From contig NZ_RSEB01000002.1 in assembly GCF_003933745.1 (NCBI RefSeq), forward strand, positions 558,001-622,000: 64,000 nucleotides of DNA. Direction: 5' to 3'. Positions 59,919 to 64,000 of the stretch are shown here, piece after piece. The DNA is from Glycomyces terrestris. GTDB taxonomy: Bacteria; Actinomycetota; Actinomycetes; Mycobacteriales; Micromonosporaceae. The first letter of the stretch is position 1. Every line of letters starts with the position of its first letter. The notes below the pieces were generated by a model, which had not been told where the DNA came from, searched no databases, and worked only from the letters and a program-made list of their open reading frames with translations. A program made the translations under genes and the position numbers.

Positions 59919-60085
59919 GCGCCGCACCACGCCTCGGACTCCCGCGTCCACAGCAGCAGCACCACCGCCAGCGAGACCGCGATCCCCGCGGTCGCGCCGA
60001 ACCAGGACGCGGCCTCGGCCGCGACCGTCCACCCGCCCGCGTCCGGCCCCGCGAAACCCGGACCACGACACCCGTCCCGGCGCAC
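59915..60085 (-). CDS. possible small single-pass membrane protein
   Basis: 56 residues from a GTG at 60085 with GAGGAG 4 bases upstream. A short basic start (MRRDGCRGPG) leads to a hydrophilic stretch, then one transmembrane helix ATAGIAVSLAVVLLLW and a short WTRESEAWC tail. Third positions are almost all G or C, as in real genes of this window, while the other two frames here read as Arg/Gly-rich nonsense. I see no homologue to name. Without it, the 59919-60231 gap would be empty. Evidence is coding bias and the ribosome site only. Confidence 0.4.
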   Translation of the reverse strand: MRRDGCRGPGFAGPDAGGWTVAAEAASWFGATAGIAVSLAVVLLLWTRESEAWCGA

Positions 60086-60231
60086 TGCGCTCCTCGACGC
60101 CCACGCCGGCCCCCGGCCCGGCGACGAGCCGACCGGTCCCCGCCGGCCCCGGCCCTCCGGTCGGCGATTCGTCCATGCCGCTCATCGAAACGGCCATGGA
60201 CGACGATGTCGACTGCCCCTACGGTCATGGC

Positions 60232-61521
60232 ATGCCTGTAGCAGAGTCCATCCCGAACCGACCGCCCGACCGCCTGGCGATGACCCTCTGGGACTTCTCC
60301 TGGTACGTGCGCACCGGCCCCGGCGAGCCCTTCGAGGACCTCGACGCGGCCGTCGCGAAAGCCGCCGACCTCGGGTACAACGCCGTGCGCATCTGCGCGA
60401 TGCCGTTCCTGCTCTTCAGGTCCGGCCTCGACACGAGCGCCCTCCGCCTCGAACCCCTCGGCGGCCCGCACGCCGAGTACGGCTCCCGCGTCCGCTGGTA
60501 CGACGTGCGCGAACCCGCCGTCATCGACGCGCGGGCACACCTGCTCGCGCTGGCCCGCGCCGCCGACCGGCACGGCGTCGCGATCATCGCCTCCTCCTGG
60601 GAGTACCAGCAGAGCCCCGCCTTCGCCGCCGACCCCGCCTGGTACGAGGCCCTGCACGCCGTCGACCCCGAGGACCGCCTCACCGTCCTCGGCGAGGCCC
60701 AGGCCGACCTCGTCGACTTCCTCGCCGAGCACGGCCTCGCCCACGTCATCGCCTGCGTCGAACCCCACAACGAGGTCCAGATCGGCCACCTCACCGCCGG
60801 ACTTCCCGGCGCCGAGGACGCAGTGGTCGAACTCCAGGGCCGCCTCGAGGCCGGCATCGCGGCCTTCCAGGCCCGTCACCCCCAGGTCAGGTGCGCCCCC
60901 AACTACGGCGGCGTGCCCGTCGGTTCCCTGCGCGGCCTGCCCCGCAACGCGACCGCGCTCGCGTTCCACCCCTACGTGTACGGCGTCCTCGACGACCTCA
61001 TCGAGGAGTTCGGCCTGCGCCGCCCGCCGGCCCGCTTCCCGCAGGAGCGCGCCGACGCCGCGATCCTGCGCCCGGACGCGCCCCGGATCGCCGACTGGAC
61101 CCTGCCGCCCGAGCACGCCTGGAAGCTCAAGGCCTCGATCATGCAGCCGTCCGAGATCTACGTCCACGACTGGTGCGACCCCGAGGGCTTCGACCGGTGG
61201 CTCTACAACGGCTACGGGGCCCACCGGATCGCGATGGCGAACCGGCTCCGCGACTGGATCGACGCCGCGGCCGACCACGCGAAGCGCCTCGGCGTCCCGT
61301 TCTACTTCGGCGAAGGCTGGGTCGGCTACACGCCGCGCGACGGCCGCTTCGAGGAGGGCCCGGTCGGCGCCGCGATCTGCCGCGACGCGATCGCCCACTC
61401 CGTCCGCGTCGGCGCCTGGGGCACCATCGTGTGCTCCAACGCGGCCCCGCAGCACCCGATGTGGGCCGACGAGGCGCTCCAGCGCGAGTGCAACGCGGCC
61501 TTCCTCAAAGGCGCGGCCTGA
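60232..61521 (+). CDS. cellulase-like (GH5-type) TIM-barrel protein
   Basis: 429 residues from the ATG at 60232 (an earlier in-frame start at 60175 adds an acidic tail without a ribosome site). No signal peptide, so probably intracellular. TIM-barrel of the bacterial cellulase-like family: MTLWDFSWYVRTGPGEPF at the start, IICASSWEYQQSP-like strand 3, the acid/base pair N180-E181 in EPHNEVQIG, and E361 in FYFGEGWVGYTP as nucleophile. Family members are annotated as cellulase-like; activity on an unknown, perhaps cytoplasmic oligosaccharide is inferred. A very strong stem-loop follows it. Confidence 0.75.
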   Translation: MPVAESIPNRPPDRLAMTLWDFSWYVRTGPGEPFEDLDAAVAKAADLGYNAVRICAMPFLLFRSGLDTSALRLEPLGGPHAEYGSRVRWYDVREPAVIDARAHLLALARAADRHGVAIIASSWEYQQSPAFAADPAWYEALHAVDPEDRLTVLGEAQADLVDFLAEHGLAHVIACVEPHNEVQIGHLTAGLPGAEDAVVELQGRLEAGIAAFQARHPQVRCAPNYGGVPVGSLRGLPRNATALAFHPYVYGVLDDLIEEFGLRRPPARFPQERADAAILRPDAPRIADWTLPPEHAWKLKASIMQPSEIYVHDWCDPEGFDRWLYNGYGAHRIAMANRLRDWIDAAADHAKRLGVPFYFGEGWVGYTPRDGRFEEGPVGAAICRDAIAHSVRVGAWGTIVCSNAAPQHPMWADEALQRECNAAFLKGAA

Positions 61522-61543
61522 GACGCCGGGCTGCCGCGCACCG

Positions 61544-61574
61544 CGCCCCCTGGACCGGACCGGTCCAGGGGGCG
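61544..61574 (+). terminator. 15-bp perfect stem-loop
   Basis: CGCCCCCTGGACCGG and CCGGTCCAGGGGGCG around a single A, 22 bases after the GH5-like stop. One of the strongest hairpins in the window. Confidence 0.85.
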
Positions 61575-61588
61575 TCGCGCACGAAAAA

Positions 61589-61607
61589 GGCCCGCGCGCG
61601 GCGGGCC
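61589..61607 (-). terminator. Rho-independent terminator of tRNA-Gly
   Basis: On the minus strand GGCCCGC-CGCGC-GCGGGCC is followed by TTTTT, directly downstream of the tRNA 3' end. The only clear T-tract terminator here. Confidence 0.85.
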
Positions 61608-61612
61608 GTTGG

Positions 61613-61683
61613 AGCGGGTGACGGGAATCGAACCCGCGCAATCAGTTTGGAAGACTGAGACTCTACCATTGAGCTACACCCGC
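61613..61683 (-). tRNA. tRNA-Gly (anticodon UCC)
   Basis: The minus strand shows acceptor stem GCGGGTG/CACCCGC, D-arm AGCTCAATGGTAGAGT, anticodon loop CTTCCAA (anticodon TCC) and T-arm GCGGGTTCGATTCCCGT. Discriminator T is included; CCA appears encoded directly after it (61612-61610). Confidence 0.96.
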
Positions 61684-61774
61684 GCGTCCGCCTGAGCGGA
61701 ACGCAGGCAAGTGTAGCCTATCGGGCCCGTCCGCGCACAAGGAGCCTTCGGCCGCGCCGCGTCCCGAGCCCCGG

Positions 61775-62443
61775 TCACGCCGGCCGCAGGACGCTCTCCA
61801 GCCCGCCCCTGAGATGGCCCAGGAAGACCTCGTCCTCGTACGCGCTCGCGTCGTGCCCGAGCGCCGTGTAGAAGCAGCGGCCGGCCTCGAGCCGGCGGTG
61901 CCACGCGAGCGGGTGCGGCGCGCCCATCGCGAGCTCGCCCGCGTCGTACGTCGACTCGTCGGCCTCCAGCAGCACCTCGACGTGCCGCGGGCGCTCGTCG
62001 AAGCTGTACCACTCGTCGGTCCACGCCCAGCGCTTCGGCAGGTGCGCGGTCGCGGGGTGGTCGGCCGTCTTGACGTCGATCTCGCCGGGCGTGCACCCGG
62101 GCGGGTGGCCGACGAAGCGCGCGCCCACCAGCTCCCTGAAGAACGGCCAGGACCGCTCGGCGGTCGAGGCCGCATGGACGCCGGCCCAGCCGCCGCCCCC
62201 GGTCACGTAGTCGGCGAGCGCGGCCCGCTCCAGCTCCCCGAGGACGTCCCCGGAGGGCGAGAGCCACACCACGGCCGCGAAGCGGGCGAGCTCGACCGGG
62301 TCGTGGACGGCCGCGTCCTCGGTGTGCTCGACCTCCCCGCCCAGCTCGGCGGCGATCCGCCGCACGGCCTCGACCCCGGCCGGGATCGAGTCGTGCCGGA
62401 AGCCGGTCGTCTTGGTGAAGACCAGGTACGTCGGGGAAGTCAC
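61775..62443 (-). CDS. ThuA-like protein
   Basis: 222 residues from a GTG at 62443, with GGAG 8 bases upstream; a GTG at 62452 is also possible. ThuA (trehalose utilisation, glutamine-amidotransferase-like) fold: YLVFTKTTGFRHDSIPAGV at the start, VVWLSPSGDVL, GGWAGVHAASTAE with the elbow position occupied by His rather than Cys, SWPFFRELVGARFVGHPPG, RCFYTALGHDASAYEDEVFLGHLRGGLESVL at the end. Members take part in sugar keto-intermediate metabolism; the enzymatic step here is unknown. Upstream lies a 323-base gap shared with tig, with TAGACT -10-like elements on both strands (62552-62547 and 62655-62660). Confidence 0.88.
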   Translation of the reverse strand: MTSPTYLVFTKTTGFRHDSIPAGVEAVRRIAAELGGEVEHTEDAAVHDPVELARFAAVVWLSPSGDVLGELERAALADYVTGGGGWAGVHAASTAERSWPFFRELVGARFVGHPPGCTPGEIDVKTADHPATAHLPKRWAWTDEWYSFDERPRHVEVLLEADESTYDAGELAMGAPHPLAWHRRLEAGRCFYTALGHDASAYEDEVFLGHLRGGLESVLRPA

Positions 62444-62766
62444 GGCGGTCACTCCGATAGGGGGAGGGGCGCCGCGGGGCGGCGCCGGAGGGAGGGGCGG
62501 CGGGCGGGTGCCATGGGAGCTCCTAGGGAGAACGATTGCAGGGCGTAGTCTAGGCGATCTCGGCCATCGGTGCTCGGACCGGCCGCGTCGCAGCTCAACA
62601 GTGACGCGCGGCGATATCGACCACACCCGGCGGGGCCGCGACCCCCCGACGACCTAGACTCGATCGGAGCGGGGGTTCGTGCTGCGCTGCCGGCGGCCCA
62701 CGGTTCGGATCAGGCATCCGGCCGACGCGAAAGCAATTGAGCGAAATCTGATCTAGGAGTACGTCT

Positions 62767-64000
62767 GTGAAGAGCACTGTCGAGACCCTGAGCCCGACCA
62801 GGGTGCGGCTGTCGGTCGAGGTGCCGTTCGAGGAGCTGGCGCCGTACATCAACGAGGCGTACAAGACCGTCGGGCAGCAGATCCGCGTCCCCGGCTTCCG
62901 CCCCGGCAAGGCCCCCCGCCAGGTGATCGACCAGCGCATCGGCCGCGACTCGGTCTACGCCCAGGCGCTGGACCCGGCCGTGCAGGCGAACCTGAACAAG
63001 GCCGTCACCGAGAACGAGGTGAACGCGCTGGGCCGCCCCGAGCTGACCGAGGTCAAGCCGATCGAGGACGGCAAGCCGTTCGAGTTCGTCGTCGAGACCG
63101 ACGTGACCCCGAAGTTCGAGCTCCCCGACTTCGCCTCCCTCAAGGTGACCGTCGAGGCCGGCGACGTCTCCGAGGAGGACGTGGACGCGGACATCGAGTC
63201 CCAGCGCCTGCGCTTCTCGTCCCTGAAGGCCGTCGAGCGCCCCGCCGCCGAGGGCGACTTCGTGCAGATCGACCTGCGCGCCACCCAGAACGGTGAAGAG
63301 GTCGAGGGCGGCTCCGTCACCGGCATGAGCCACGAGGTCGGCTCGGGCAACCTGCTCGACGGCCTCGACGAGGCCCTCGTCGGCATGTCCGCGGGCGACG
63401 AGAAGACCATCGAGTCGACCCTCGCCGGCGAGCAGGAGGGCGAGACCGCCCAGGTCGAGGTCAAGGTCACCCAGGTCAAGGAGCGCGAGCTCCCCGACCT
63501 CGACGACGACTTCGCCGAGATGGCCAGCCCCTACGACACGCTCGAGGAGCTGCGCAACGCCACCCGCGAGCGCCTGGAGAACCAGGGCAAGACCGCGAAG
63601 GCGAACGAGGCCCGCACCAAGACCCTCGAGGCCCTCATCGAGGCCGTCGAGCTCCCGCTGCCGGAGAAGACCGTCGCCGACGAGGTCGCGCACACCCGCG
63701 GCCACCTCGAGGAGCAGGTCCAGCAGATCGCGGGCGGCTTCGACGAGTACCTCACGATGGTCGGCAAGACCGCCGAGGAGTTCGACGCCGAGCTGCGCGA
63801 CGACGTCGAGTCGAACCTGCGCCAGTCGATCATCCTGGGCCAGATCGCCCGCGACCGCGAGCTCGAGGTCTCCGGCGAGCTCATGACCGCCGAGGTCGTG
63901 CGCCAGGCCCAGCAGCGCGGCGTCCCGCAGGACCAGTTCCAGCGCTTCGTCGACGAGCTGCGCACCAACGGCGGCCTCCAGCAGATCGCCGCGTCGCTGC
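62767..64000 (+). CDS. tig: trigger factor, 3' end outside window
   Basis: 411 codons visible from a GTG at 62767 with AGGAG upstream; the frame is open to the window end. The ribosome-binding N-domain has the signature loop GFRPGKAPRQVIDQRIG (about 44-60). The FKBP-type PPIase domain follows (GDFVQIDLRATQNGEEVEGG near 165-185, GLDEALVGMSAGDEKTI), then the helical C-terminal arms. Trigger factor meets nascent chains at the ribosome exit tunnel as a chaperone and prolyl isomerase. clpP genes usually follow tig but are beyond the window. Only the last few dozen residues should be missing compared with the usual 430-470. Confidence 0.95.
   Translation, partial: MKSTVETLSPTRVRLSVEVPFEELAPYINEAYKTVGQQIRVPGFRPGKAPRQVIDQRIGRDSVYAQALDPAVQANLNKAVTENEVNALGRPELTEVKPIEDGKPFEFVVETDVTPKFELPDFASLKVTVEAGDVSEEDVDADIESQRLRFSSLKAVERPAAEGDFVQIDLRATQNGEEVEGGSVTGMSHEVGSGNLLDGLDEALVGMSAGDEKTIESTLAGEQEGETAQVEVKVTQVKERELPDLDDDFAEMASPYDTLEELRNATRERLENQGKTAKANEARTKTLEALIEAVELPLPEKTVADEVAHTRGHLEEQVQQIAGGFDEYLTMVGKTAEEFDAELRDDVESNLRQSIILGQIARDRELEVSGELMTAEVVRQAQQRGVPQDQFQRFVDELRTNGGLQQIAASL

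Noticed and set aside
61613-61683. tRNA-Gly as an integration site of a genomic island
   Set aside because: No integrase, no repeat of the tRNA 3' end was noticed nearby, and both flanks carry ordinary genes.

Overview
The window is a very GC-rich chromosomal segment with strong G/C third-position bias, ATGA-type gene overlaps, many GTG starts and several probable leaderless starts. Its families (DUF574 methyltransferase, XRE/NB-ARC/TPR regulators, mycothiol-dependent maleylpyruvate-isomerase-like proteins, secreted SGNH hydrolases with ricin lectins, CebR-type operators) point to a filamentous actinomycete that degrades plant polysaccharides. A Glycomyces- or Micromonospora-like organism is plausible, but the genus cannot be fixed from the sequence. 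It is an ordinary chromosome arm: it ends in a housekeeping gene (trigger factor, tig) with a tRNA-Gly nearby. No transposase, integrase, CRISPR array or phage module was recognised.

Layout. 1-5647: end of a membrane protein, a histidine-phosphatase-like protein, a DUF574 methyltransferase and a large XRE/NB-ARC/TPR regulator. 5892-15664: the most interesting locus, a one-direction biosynthetic cluster. It starts with a PrnA-type tryptophan halogenase and a PrnB-type heme enzyme, the first two steps of pyrrolnitrin biosynthesis. PhzS-like FAD monooxygenase, flavin reductase, DoxX-like protein, AT-less ketosynthase, KAS III, acyl carrier protein, cation/proton antiporter and MarR regulator genes follow. 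No PrnC or PrnD equivalent is present, so the product is probably a chlorinated aryl-pyrrole or related tryptophan product, acylated or extended with a fatty-acid/polyketide unit. I know of no described pathway with this gene set.

15849-25953: an NADH-dehydrogenase-like flavoprotein and a MalY-type aminotransferase flank a strong double palindrome. A secreted SGNH-lectin protein, a GH74 xyloglucanase and a GH3 beta-glucosidase follow (the last two with recognisable LacI-type operators), then CutA and a membrane-anchored CBM2-like protein. 26179-29425: formate-dehydrogenase-like molybdoenzyme plus FdhD. 29778-36414: a PPTTE-repeat surface protein, small unknowns, an AraC/MFS divergent pair, and a LacI regulator whose 3' end runs into a degenerate tandem repeat. 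36983-40086: two tandem SGNH hydrolases, a YchJ-like protein, a (TGGGC)15 microsatellite and a TetR regulator. 40083-45686: DUF4132 protein, Lrp/AsnC regulator with divergent amino-acid permease, and an SDR below a 22-bp palindrome. 46187-54918: NADAR fusion protein, unknown protein, secreted GH1 beta-glucosidase, TerC, two MFS transporters, HAD phosphatase and ROK regulator. 55021-57409: a 127-bp minisatellite and a secreted CE15 glucuronoyl esterase with CBM2. 57641-64000: fumarase, SDR, a possible 56-residue membrane protein, a GH5-like protein, tRNA-Gly, a ThuA-like protein and tig (cut by the window end).

How they work together: GH74, GH3, GH1, the CE15 esterase, the GH5-like protein and the CBM2-like protein form a scattered lignocellulose-degrading set. 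At least three of these genes carry LacI-family operator candidates placed at their promoters, suggesting oligosaccharide-controlled derepression. The halogenase cluster is a separate, self-contained specialised-metabolite unit with its own flavin supply, carrier protein, transporter and regulator.
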